A stretch of DNA of 64,000 nucleotides from Rotaria sordida (Eukaryota; Rotifera; Eurotatoria; Philodinida; Philodinidae), in contig CAJNOL010000497.1 in assembly GCA_905250125.1 (NCBI GenBank), positions 42,296 to 106,295 of the forward strand, given 5' to 3'. How positions within the stretch are numbered: position 1 is the stretch's first letter; every line of letters starts with the position of its first letter. The notes below the pieces were generated by a model. That model saw only the letters and a program-made list of their open reading frames with translations. It did no database searches and was not told where the DNA came from. The position numbers were made by a program, and so were the translations under genes. Of the stretch, positions 30,090 through 40,731 are shown piece after piece.

Positions 30090-31720
30090 ATGACTACTAC
30101 CAATATGTCAATGATGATTGTTGCTTTAATTATTACTACAATGTGCCTATTAAGTACCAATGGCGAAGAGGAAAAGGTAAGTACTCATCTTCATAGGAGT
30201 TAATAGTTCTTTTCTAGTCAATATTAAACATCATTTTTTAAGACTGACTACTGACTAACAAACTGTAGTTTCGTTCTTTTATTAAATGTTGAAAAATACA
30301 GGCAGGAAATGATTACCCAAGGCGTTGCTTTCTCATTTAATACAGTCTAATTAGATTCAACAATATTACAAAAAATATTCTTGATGATACTATAGGTAAC
30401 TTTGTTTTTCTTTTAATTAGAAAGAGTCAATAAATAAATTGTATTCTTGAATTTAAGTTTAATATTAAATCAAGTTAATTAAGAAAACCTTTATCGTACA
30501 TTTATTATTTGAATAAACAAATAATTAAAATGAATTGTTATTCAAGGATATCTATCATAAGAATAAAATAACTTGAATTTTTAATTTAAAAATAGTTTAT
30601 CTAACAAATATTGTTTCAAAGGTTGTTTTTTTCTCATATATAATATTCTCATTTTCTTTTCAAATGATCTATTAATGATAGATATATTTATTTGAGAATA
30701 TTTAATTTATTTGTATTCTATTTTAGAAACGTACACTTGATTCATTATCTGGTTCGGATTTTTTCAAAAAAGTAATTTTTATTCGAATTAATACATATTT
30801 CTAACACAATGTATTTTCAATTATCTAGAGTCTTGATAGTCTTTCGGGCAATGATTTTTTCAAACGTGACAACGAAGTAAATAGTATTATTGTTTTCTTC
30901 TTAATTTAATTTTTGTTTTTATTTTTTGTTGTCTAGAAACGAACACTTGATTCCCTTTCCGGTTCGGATTTCTTCAAAAAAGTAATTAAAAAAAAATATA
31001 CTAAAATGAAAATAATTATAGAAATTTTGCTTGGTACTATTTATAGAGTCTTGATTCACTTTCTGGTAATGATTTTTTTAAACGTGACGAAGAAGTAAAT
31101 ATTTTATCATTAGATTAATTAGTGAAATTTAATTTTTTTTTGTTTTTAATAATAGAAACGTACATTAGATTCACTTTCCGGCTCTGATTTCTTTAAAAAG
31201 GTTTGTTCGTTTTTTTTTTTCATTTCTACTTTTTTTTCTCGATCACTTTTTTTTAGAGCTTAGATTCATTGTCTGGTAATGATTTTTTCAAAAAGGTATT
31301 TATTTCAAGAAAAATAATATCATATATTTCTCTAAAATCATTATTTTCTAGAGTTTGGATTCGTTAAATGGCAATGATTTCTTCAAGAAGGTATTTAAAA
31401 AAAAAAGAAAAAGAAATTTTTCAAAATTTTTATTCAAATAATATTCTATTTGTAGAGTTTGGATTCATTGCATGGAAATGATTTTTTCAAAAAGGTATGG
31501 TTTATATAATTAACAAAAAAAAAAAATAATAGTATCTTGTTTTTGATATTTCTAGAGTTTGGATTCATTATCTGGCAATGATTTTTTTAAACGTCATACC
31601 AAGGCACGAGAACATGCTATTGAAGAATTATTACGACATTCATTATATCCACATATGTCACGTGAACATTTTCATTCTCGTATGCATAAACAAAAAATTG
31701 ATGATGATAAAGATAAATAG
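30090..31720 (+). CDS. Secreted multi-copy neuropeptide precursor with LDSLSGxDFF repeats (pedal peptide/orcokinin-like?)
   Basis: Ten exons, all phase 0, encode about 199 residues. Exon 1 (30090-30176) is a signal peptide with hydrophobic core MIVALIITTMCLLS. Nine exons each carry one peptide: TLDSLSGSDFF at 30727-30771, 30937-30981 and 31156-31200; SLDSLSGNDFF at 30829-30876, 31047-31094, 31257-31295 and the start of 31556-31720; SLDSLNGNDFF at 31352-31390; SLDSLHGNDFF at 31456-31494. Copies are separated by KK or KR, or by KR-DNE-KR and KR-DEE-KR spacers, so prohormone convertases would release them. The final exon ends in a His/basic tail of about 40 residues. The LDS(L/I)xG...F core recalls the pedal peptide/orcokinin family, but exact membership is unproven. 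There is no amidation glycine before the dibasic sites. The family's introns normally do not split the repeats one by one. Confidence 0.87.
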
Positions 31721-32465
31721 ACAAACTCCTTGATTTCAAAAAAAAAAATAAAAAAATATAGCAATAAATAACATGCTAATTTTAACGACAAATATTCTGT
31801 GAAATTTATTTCTTTATCCGAATGAAATTTTCTTCTATTCGTCAATTTCTTTTGACAAATTTAATTTAATAAATATTAATAATAATTAAAAGTTGTTGTT
31901 ATTTTTTGTTTTTTTTGTTTTTTGATTTTGTATATAGAATCAATGATACGTTGATTTATTTTTTTAGTTGATCTTCAAATTATTTGACATTTGATTGACA
32001 TATCAAAATTTATATTGATAATATCAATCATTCATCACTATCGTCATAGCTTATCTCATATTTATCATAACTCGATAATATTCTATACAACTGAATAAAC
32101 CTTGAAAAATATTATACTTTATAAATGATAAAAGAAAAATAGAAACATCTTGTTTTATTTGATAGTTTAGGGTATGAATAACTTTAGAAAACATGATCGT
32201 TTGATTATTTTATGATATGAATTACATGAATATTTGCGTTTAGGATATTTGTACGGTTAAGACCTATCTGTATCTAGTGATGAATATTGGTTGTTCCCTA
32301 ATATTTCTATCGACCACTATGTGATTCAATGAATTAGAACATAAGTCATTGGACAACATTTCCCAAGAAAGAATAATCGTTATCAACAGGATTTTTTATA
32401 TTAACACAGTCATTCAAGAGCGTTATCTATAGTAAATGTTCTGATCAATTGATCACATTTGATAA
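31721..32465. other. Spacer after the neuropeptide gene
   Basis: It contains the 3'UTR with AATAAA-type hexamers near 31760 and AT-rich DNA. Sequence just left of the piggyBac relic may be further transposon remains, but its frame is too broken to read. No gene. Confidence 0.5.
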
Positions 32466-32651
32466 CATTTTCCCTCGCGCATTGAATCAACAGAGACTCA
32501 AATAAATCCAAGAAGAAAATGTTACGTTTGTGCCAGTGCTATGAGAAGAACCAGATCAAGAAGAGATACTTCATATGAATGCATTGAATGTGATGTAGGA
32601 TTGTGTCTGATGGATTGTTTTAAAGACTATCACACTCTACAAGCATTTTAA
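32466..32651 (+). pseudogene. piggyBac transposase relic, C-terminal cysteine-rich domain
   Basis: One frame from 32466 to the TAA at 32649-32651 reads HFPSRIES, then RRKCYVCASAMRR, then TSYECIECDVGLCLMDCF and KDYHTLQAF. This is the C-terminal zinc-binding region of PGBD/piggyBac transposases (RCxVC...YxCxxCxxGLCxxxCFxxYHT). A stop codon lies directly upstream and the catalytic domain is not recognisable, so this is a dead 3' fragment. The sequence ACTCAAAGAG followed by TTAA at 32744-32747 looks like the mutated right end of the same element. Confidence 0.8.
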
Positions 32652-32747
32652 TTCATGTACTTTGTGATATTTTTTGCGAAATAAACGTTAGTTTGAAATT
32701 ATAAAAATTTTTATTATATAAAAATAATCCGGTACTCAAAGAGTTAA
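32652..32747 (+). mobile_element. Probable right end of the decayed piggyBac element
   Basis: After the transposase relic the sequence runs to CCGGTACTCAAAGAG and then TTAA (32744-32747). piggyBac-type ends normally read ...GGG before the TTAA target; here one base differs. No matching left end was found upstream, so the element seems truncated. Confidence 0.5.
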
Positions 32748-35700
32748 ATACTAGAAACCCGATAACATCATAGAATGCAGGACCTGCTATGGAGATAAAC
32801 TATTTTCTCCTGCACATGTAGGAATAGGACCATTGGTTTTTTTAGAATGCAGGACATCCAAGTCATTCAGTGATGTTTTAGTATAGCAGTCAAACTTGTC
32901 GTAATTTTCCATTACAGTGAATAGTAGTCAGAAGAGCGAGTGCCGTACCAACAACTAATGTTTTGATGGAAAGATTATTTAGCTCACCTGGATTGATATT
33001 TACTCCAAAGATGGTCACGTTTATCACCAAGTTACATTGATAACATCTTATTGATTCGTTTGTACGAGAAATTCAAGAAAACATTATAAAAAGAAAATTG
33101 ATTACTTCTTGTTGTTCATCTATTTATATTGATAATATTTTGAATTCTGTATTTTTACGCTTATTTTATTCATCCTATGGATGTCAAATATGTTTTTTAT
33201 TGTTGATTTTATTTTTACTAAAAAAAATGCAATAAAGTTTATTAAGATAATTATTTTGTAAACGATTCTTGTATAAATAGTATGTCTATGATATTTAACA
33301 TCGTACTTTATATATAGACAAATTCTTTTTCCTTGTCCAGTAAGGACGAACTTTTTGATATCCTGTCCTGTCTTGTATCTCACAAAATAGGATGATTGAG
33401 TGCTCGTGTACTGTATTTTGCAGGTTAGGATGAAGAAAACCATTCTGTGATGTTTTGTGATAGAGAGTATTTTATGGGATTAAACAGTAATCTTCTCTTT
33501 AAAGCTTAAATTTTGAAATATTAATCCTAATTTTGATAATGACAATGAATCTGATCGAAAATGACATCTTTACCTTATAGATAACTTTTCATTTCCCGTA
33601 TGTTTTATATACAATAAAATTCCTATAAGACTTTAAGATTTCATTTTTTTTGCAACATCGATGAATAAAAAAAAACGTCGTTTTTACTAGTGACGTCTTC
33701 TTATTATCCGATAAAGAAGGTGTTCACGACATCTAACAAATAAATCAGATAATCAAATGCACTTGTTCTGTCTGCTAGACAAAAACATTTTCATAGTGTA
33801 TATTTGTCTAGAAAACACATGCAATCACCTGTAATAGAAAAAAGACACGAAATAATTCTAATAACATGGAAAATGAATAAAAGAAAAACAACGATGATTT
33901 CCTTTGAGAAAATATCGTCATTGCTTTATTTAAACTAAGGAGACAACCTAACATTTCTTTTTTGTTAAATGATTGTCAATATGACAAAATCTTGTTTATG
34001 ATAAAGATATATTCATTTGAATTTAAATAAGTGAATGTTAACATAGGATTAGTAAAACATCAAGGAAAAGAGGTTCTATTATTGGTTTTCTGCTGAACGA
34101 TTAGCAGATATTAATATTATTTTTTAAATATCCTCAAAGGACATAGCGGATAATTGTTTGCTACGAAAGGTCTGATTAATATAAAAGAATTATCTCTAGA
34201 AAAAAAAAATTATTTTTTTCCTAAATAATAAGAAACGTGATGTTTTCCCCTGTTAATAACATGTACGTTTTGGTCAAAGAAATTAATCTGGAAAAATAAA
34301 AACAAACATGAAATGACTGTTAAAAACTCTATGATACAGACTATAATAACAAGTAAATTGTTCAATAGTTGTGAGAAATAATAGCCAGTGAATTTCACTT
34401 ATGAGGTCAATAATGTTTGATAATATGGGTGAGCCAGAAAACCTTTCTCATTCTGTATAATAAATATTCCTATATTAATCAATCTACTTGAAGTACTGTT
34501 TTTTTTAAAAGAAAATAGAAGAGAGATTTTTCTTTCAGGTCTAGTAGACCTAAACTTCAGTCGGATCGCACGGCTCGACTTCTATTCTTTTTTTTTAGGC
34601 CAAATTTCCTACATAATAAAATAGAAAAAAATCAGATTCTAATCGATCTTTTCCTAACTAAAGCATCGATTAAAATGATGCTAGTCGAATACGGTAAAAA
34701 ATCTGATTTTTCAACTTTGAGGATAGATTTCATTTAATTTTAATTTTTCTTCAGCAGCTTTTAAAAACAGTTTTAATCGATAAAACTATATTGATCGATT
34801 ACAAAAAAAGCTAAAATCAATTGAAATCTATGATTAAAGCGGAAAAATCAGATTTCAATCAGAATTAAATAATACCATTTGAATCGATTTTATTCTGATT
34901 TTTCGCCATAATTTCTTATATGGATTTTGCTCCTCGTAACTGGTAACAATTAGAAATCTTTATTATGCGAACGTTTTGGAAATTTCATTTAGTTAATAAA
35001 TAAAAGTAAAGCATTTATTTCGATTCAATGAAATTTCTCATCCACATACAAGGTCGAGTGCACTGTCAACTGCATAAAGTTGCACGGGCGTTACTGAAGT
35101 AGAACAGTGGTAACTGTATACTAAAATTCACCGTGTAACTAAAAATAGTAATCGATCTGACTCTTTGAAATTGATCAATCGGAATTTTACTCGTGAAAGC
35201 TTATGTTAATAAATGATAGTCTTCAAGAAATTGTAGTATCCGCGAACGTATTTCGGTCTTTCGATGCAATAAGTAATTTAACTTATCTTTCGCATTGTTT
35301 TTTCAAGTATAAAATTGTTTAGTTTCATCGTGTAGAAATCCTTTTTGTAAAAGAAATATACTTTTAATTGTGCCACTCGGAGCTGAGCCAGGTTAGGCAG
35401 GCATGAGCAATCTTTGACCTGGTACGGACTGGGTCTAACTGTTATAACTTTCAATTAAAATTATCACTATCAACCGTGGTTATAACTTTGGACTATAGTT
35501 ATAATCGTCACCCATGGTCAGAACTGCATAGTTCAGTTATAATCTCTAAATGTAAATTTACTTTCCGTTGATTATTTGAATGAAAAGAAATGAGTGAACG
35601 AGTAGCGAGGATAAGAGTGGAGTGAGAGTTCGTTAGGGTGGCATCTTATGTATACTCTCGCCTTACATCCTCAGATTTTTTTTAGAAATCAGAAAACAAG

Positions 35701-37187
35701 GGGAAAGCGATTTTCATTGTGTTGAAATTCCTCTTTCATTGTTCTATTAATATAGTATACTTTATTCTATTTTTATTTATTTATTCAAACACTATCAAAA
35801 TGATATTTCAGAATTAAAAACCGATAAAAAGAATATAAATGTCGAGTTAAGTCAGTATGAGCAAAACTAAAACGTAATTCAATTCCGAATATATTTTCTT
35901 ATAGAACATACAGTTAATTTCACAGTTAAACACATTACCTGATATGCTTTTTTGTGATAGTAGCAGATGAGTAGATTTCGAAGCGAAATTCTTCAACGGC
36001 TCTCGAAAGTGCACTTCTCAACATATAGAATATTTTTTTGTTAGCAGGTAATTGACACAACATGCTATTGTTATTAAGGTTTTTTAATGTAATTTTATCC
36101 TTTCTTCTCCACTATGAAAAAGTCACTTGAGAATTATCGTACGGAATGTATTAGAAAGCTTTTTTTCAAAACGCTCTTTCTATTGAAATTTAAAGAAAAA
36201 AAAACAATATATTTCGACCATTTTCTGGCGAAATATTCGAGAACTATTTATCGAGTAGAATCTGTAGTAGAAAAACGGTGAAAATGTCAAAAGTCCAATA
36301 AATCTTGTGAAATACGATGTAATATAACTCTTCCTAATAAAATGTCTCCCTGGAAACCTCTTCTTCTTCAGAACTATTGTCAAAAGACTTGAGTCTTCTA
36401 ACATATACTAAATTACTGATATTGAAGTATGATAAAAGCGCTATAAAAAATTGATTCCGTGGCATCGCTGATGAAAAATTTTTCGGCAAGAGAGTTACTT
36501 TCTGTCATGGGAAAAATCGATAAATAGCAAATGTATTGACAGGAAAAACGAACCCAAGAAAAAAAAAACTAAATATATGCACTCTGTACAAACAATTTAT
36601 AGAGTTAAAAAATCAAAACAAATTTCATGATTTTCATGAATTTTATATCAAAAATATGGAAAAAATGATATTTTACATGATGAATAGAACATCAAAATTG
36701 ATGTATTTCACTTTCATTAATTAAAACAGACATTTTAATCAAACAAATGTCATGAAAATAATTTTTAACCAACATAATGCACTTAAATTGATAAAAATAG
36801 ACATTTTTATCAATAAAATTGAAATAGAGCTTGTCCGGCTAACGGTCAACCAGACTGATTAAAGTAGAACCTATCTATTTCTCAAGGCTGACTATATCAT
36901 GTTGTAGAGAACACTTTGCTCTGTCAGAAAATGTAGTCGTTTCTTTTTTTTCTCATAAAGGAGAGAAAAGATGCACGACAGACAACATAGGTAGACTTCT
37001 TGAAATATCTATCCGTTTTCGTGCTTTTGAAGAAACTTTTGAAAAAAGAACAGAATTTTAACTAAAAATTGAAGCGTCATATATATTACGCATGGCGAGG
37101 TTTGGACTTTCTTCTGATATAATTTTCAGCTGCTTTATGAGTAGTAGAAAAAAACAGGGAATATCTGAAAACTCCATAAAATCTGAA
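32748..37187. other. Gene-poor DNA with decayed repeats
   Basis: No supportable gene. A piece of about 12 bases, AGAATGCAGGAC, occurs at about 32772 and 32846. Short open frames lack coding bias. A patch of higher GC at about 35370-35430 and repeated GTTATAAC words near 35420-35540 may be old repeats. Confidence 0.45.
34625..34909. repeat. Possible MITE with AATCAGATT / AATCGAT motifs
   Basis: AAAAATCAGATT...AATCGAT words recur several times in both orientations. The left edge (AAAAAATCAGATTCTAATCG) and the reverse complement of the right edge (CGAAAAATCAGAATAAAATC) resemble each other. An inner hairpin lies at 34845-34909. No target duplication was identified. Confidence 0.4.
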
Positions 37188-38457
37188 GTGAGTGCGTTAC
37201 CAATTAGGGCTTTTAGTTTAGTTTACGCCACAATCATACAAGCATTTAAGTTGATACTTAAGAACTTCCGTTACCTTTCCATGAACTATCAAAGGGCTAG
37301 ATTGGTTTTTACTTACATGTTTTTTCTGCCGAAAAAAATGGTAACGCACTCACCTTACCGACCCACTTCCATGTTTTAAACCCCATATATGTATGTTTGA
37401 TGAGATGGATTGCTTCTATAATAAATGGCTTTCAATATGATTTATTAATGTTGCTATCTTATAGAGATGTCAACAAGCCATGATTTCTCTTGGCTGCACG
37501 TATCAGGCTTTAGGTTAAATTAGGTCTGGCAGGTGGACCTACCATCGGAGCTTAGGAGTTCACCAATTCATATTTGATCGGTTGATATGTTGACTGAGGA
37601 TACGTGTGAATTACATTTTGCACCTTCATCATATATTTCATAGAAATCTCGACTGGCTATTTCCTCCTTTTTCGCAAAGAAATGACAAAATGAAACGAAA
37701 ACCGAAACCATTACTCGATTGAAATATGGCATAAAAACTTAATAAATGAATATTTCAACTAGAACAATTTTTCAATAATATTTTGTCAAAGAAATAGATA
37801 TAAAATTCATACATTCTTGTTTCTGGACGAAATATGCTATTCAGTATCGATTATAAGAGTGATTTAACAGATAACGGAAAAGTACTTGTGATATACTAAC
37901 AGTTATGGAAGCACAAACATTAGCTCTACGACACTATTTCGTATCCTATTTTTTATTGTGAAATCTTATATAATTTTGCTACCAAAGTCGAAGAAAGCTA
38001 TTTTAACACGTCTGAAGTGTGAGAGAAAACAACAAGTCCGCCAGGAAAAAAAATTAGAATATGAAAAAGTGAGTGCGTTACCAGAACGTGAGTGCGTTAC
38101 CGTAATATTTTGACTACAGGTCTAAAGCAGCACAATATTTTTAGAAGATTGTTTTACCATTAGATAGCCCTAATTTTCTGCTACAAACTTTCTATGAATC
38201 ATATCTCTTAATAACTGAACCATTCGCAGGAATCTTAACATTTCTGATACCACTAAGAAAGGGAAGGGCCTTTTTTGTGAGTGCGTTACTGTCCTGTATT
38301 TTCCTTGTAAAATTTGAATAATAAAGCCGATCAGGGTGAAACTTATAGTGGTTGTACAGTTTTGCAAGATGCATATATGCACCAAGTTGCAAGGCTTTAC
38401 GCTTTACCGTTAGAGAGAAATTCAAATCGAAACTTGACAAAACGTGAGTGCGTTACC
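37188..38457. repeat. Cluster of six GTGAGTGCGTTAC(C/T) motifs
   Basis: The 14-base word GTGAGTGCGTTACC occurs at 37188-37201 (+), 37340-37353 (reverse), 38069-38082, 38088-38101, 38277-38290 (last base T) and 38444-38457 (all +). Such a GC-balanced word six times in 1.3 kb of AT-rich DNA is far from chance. The first two copies face each other 138 bases apart, like the ends of a small element. The rest are direct, two only 19 bases apart from start to start. I do not recognise the family. Open frames across the region have no known domain. Confidence 0.75.
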
Positions 38458-39804
38458 TGCGGACAATCTCAATACATCAATTTTAATGTTTATTTCATCA
38501 TTTAAAAGCAATTCCTTTTTACTTTTCGGCTATATGGATGCATTTTCTTGCACTATATTCAACTCAACGTATAAATACAAGGAAACTTAATTTGCAGATG
38601 AATACATAAAACAAAAATATTTAGAAAAGAATTTATAGCTGCTGATTGTCTGAAATAAAAGAAAGCATTGAAATCCATATATTTTCATCTATTCTATCAA
38701 ACAGGTTGCCTAAATCAAAGTAGTTATTATTTCAACTTAAATAAATCTGTTGAAAAAAAAATTAAGAAGTTAATCGCTTTAAAATGACTGATTGTTATAA
38801 CCCAAGTTATAACCATTTTGACTTTTCGTCATTTTTCTCAACTATCAATTTTAAAAAGAAAACGCAATTTTAACTACCACCATGTCGTTAGCTAATTTAG
38901 TAAGAAAGTTATTAATCTAGAAAGGTCTGTCATATTTAAATATGACTTGTAACCGTTAATATTTAAAACATTAGAAAAGAAAGAATTTAGAAGGCTTCAT
39001 ACAGTTCAAGCAGTCGACTACTATAAATAAATCATTATGAAATTTTTTTATTCTTGATGCATCACATACTAATCGATCTTTTATTGATCTATTATTCATT
39101 GTAATGATTCTAGATGTAATCGAAGAATTTCTTCATAAAATTATAATTCATCAGTAATGTTGTTTTTTATTTCTATAGAACTCTCCTGTTTTAAAGACGT
39201 AAGTAATATAAGAAATTGATTGTATTTCATTAATGTGTCAGACATAAAATTAATTATAAAACAATATTATATTGATTTCTTAATGTGAATCAATTGCTTC
39301 AATCACATGAAGTTTTCTATGTTCTTTTTTTTTGAAATTTATGTTTAAATATTACAAACATTTCTAGATTATTAACTTTCTTACTAATTAATTTATAATC
39401 TTTTTTCAAAGAGATATTTTAATATACATTTATTAGTAAAGAAATACTTATTACACAGAATAAGACGGAACTTTTGGATCACTCTTTATTTAAGTATTTA
39501 TGATATCTTGAAAAAATAAAAGAACTATTATCATTGTACTTTTTTCAAAACATCAAACATAAATATTTCATATATTATAAGTATTCTTAACAAAGTTTTG
39601 ATTCATTTATTTTTATATTTGATATTTTTTTTTCTTTTATTGGAATTAGAAAGAAAAATAATTTTCTTTTTTATCTGTGTAAAAGCAAAAACTAATGACA
39701 AATCTCATATTACAGTAAACATCTTGAATCTGCAAAAAAAAGAAAAACGAAATAGTTTTCATTACAAAAAAAAACCCAACAAACGTGAAAGATATTTCAA
39801 ATAT
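38458..39804. other. Spacer downstream of the BrkB/YihY-like gene
   Basis: AT-rich DNA with no supportable gene. It would hold the 3'UTR of the minus-strand gene ending at 39805. A plus-strand open frame at 39598-39870 is Lys/Phe-rich low-complexity translation and overlaps the end of that gene. Confidence 0.5.
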
Positions 39805-40731
39805 TCAATGATGTTCTATTGTTTTCATATTATAATCTTGAACAAGTTTATTAATAAATGTACCAAGTGAAACAGGTAATGGTTGAATATGTTCAAAAAA
39901 GAAAGCATTAATTTGTGCACCTAATATCATTATAAAAGCAAAATAGAAAAGAAATAATATTAAAATAATTGAAAAACCAATTTGACCTGTATAACTCATC
40001 ATATATTTTCGAATATAAAATGGAAAAAATATCATAAATAATTGAAGAGCACTAGCAGCAATAATTGCACCACACCATGTTTGTTTAAATGTCATTTTTT
40101 TATTTGGTATTAAAAAATAAATTATTTCAAATAAAAGAAATGTTAAAAATAAACTTGATAGAAATCCAAAGAAATATGTACTAAAACGACTACCTATATT
40201 TGAAATCATATTTGAAAAAATTGATGGAATTGATGATGTTATTATCATTAATGGAATAAGTATAAGAAAAAGAAAAAATATTTTAATAGATAAAAAATAT
40301 TTTTTTAAAAATTTTCTTTCTTCAATACGATAAATAATTGTTAAACATTTATCAATAGCAATAAATAATCTTAAACAACCAATAATAGAAAATAATATTC
40401 CAAATATTAAAATAATTTTAGCATCATAATATAATTTTTCAAATGCTAGATTTATTATTTCATTTAAACTATCATTGATTTTTGGTGGAAATGTATTTAT
40501 TATATTCATTTTTATTTGATTTTGTAAATTAATATTATTACCAAGAATAAGACCAAGTATACCAAATAAAATTATTGCCATAGGTAATAATGCAGTAAGT
40601 AAATTAAATGCTATCATACCTGATAAAGTAAATGACCAATCATTTTTAATTTTTTGAATAAATAAACGATATGGTTTTGTTTCATTTTTTACATTTTGAT
40701 ATAAATTTGTATTAAAAATTCTTGACTCCAT
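39805..40731 (-). CDS. YihY/BrkB-family inner-membrane-type protein, intronless
   Basis: One uninterrupted frame of 308 residues. Six hydrophobic segments can be seen at about 33-60, 103-125, 145-172, 183-210, 220-245 and 250-280. The pattern matches the YihY/BrkB (formerly 'RNase BN') family: GMIAFNLLTALLPMAIILFG near the N-terminus, and the family hallmark C-terminal part, TWCGAIIAASALQLF, then SYTGQIGFSIILILFLFY, ending ILGAQINAFFFEHIQPLP. Family proteins are membrane proteins of unsettled, possibly transport-related, function and occur mainly in bacteria. The gene has no intron although most neighbours have many. Its AT-rich codon use matches the host, and it lies between ordinary animal loci, so it looks like an old, ameliorated transfer rather than contamination. 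No acceptor-like AG sits directly before the ATG. Family assignment is strong; function is unknown. Confidence 0.82.
   Translation of the reverse strand: MESRIFNTNLYQNVKNETKPYRLFIQKIKNDWSFTLSGMIAFNLLTALLPMAIILFGILGLILGNNINLQNQIKMNIINTFPPKINDSLNEIINLAFEKLYYDAKIILIFGILFSIIGCLRLFIAIDKCLTIIYRIEERKFLKKYFLSIKIFFLFLILIPLMIITSSIPSIFSNMISNIGSRFSTYFFGFLSSLFLTFLLFEIIYFLIPNKKMTFKQTWCGAIIAASALQLFMIFFPFYIRKYMMSYTGQIGFSIILILFLFYFAFIMILGAQINAFFFEHIQPLPVSLGTFINKLVQDYNMKTIEHH

Noticed and set aside
29928-30203. Longer open frame running into the neuropeptide signal peptide
   Set aside because: The upstream part is Lys/Arg-rich translation of A-runs and covers the TATA box; the ATG at 30090 gives a clean signal peptide and is preferred.
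30727-31600. Regular spacing of similar short units, superficially CRISPR-like
   Set aside because: Units are in frame, flanked by GT/AG splice sites and vary at third positions, so they are peptide-coding exons and not a CRISPR array.
37092-37379. Plus-strand open frame of 95 codons across two GTGAGTGCGTTACC copies
   Set aside because: No recognisable domain, and the repeats are in opposite orientation within it; more likely non-coding repeat DNA.
39805-40731. Bacterial contamination as the source of the BrkB/YihY-like gene
   Set aside because: No other bacterial-type gene or operon is nearby, base composition matches the host, and both flanks are typical host DNA. Reads across the borders would still be the proper test.
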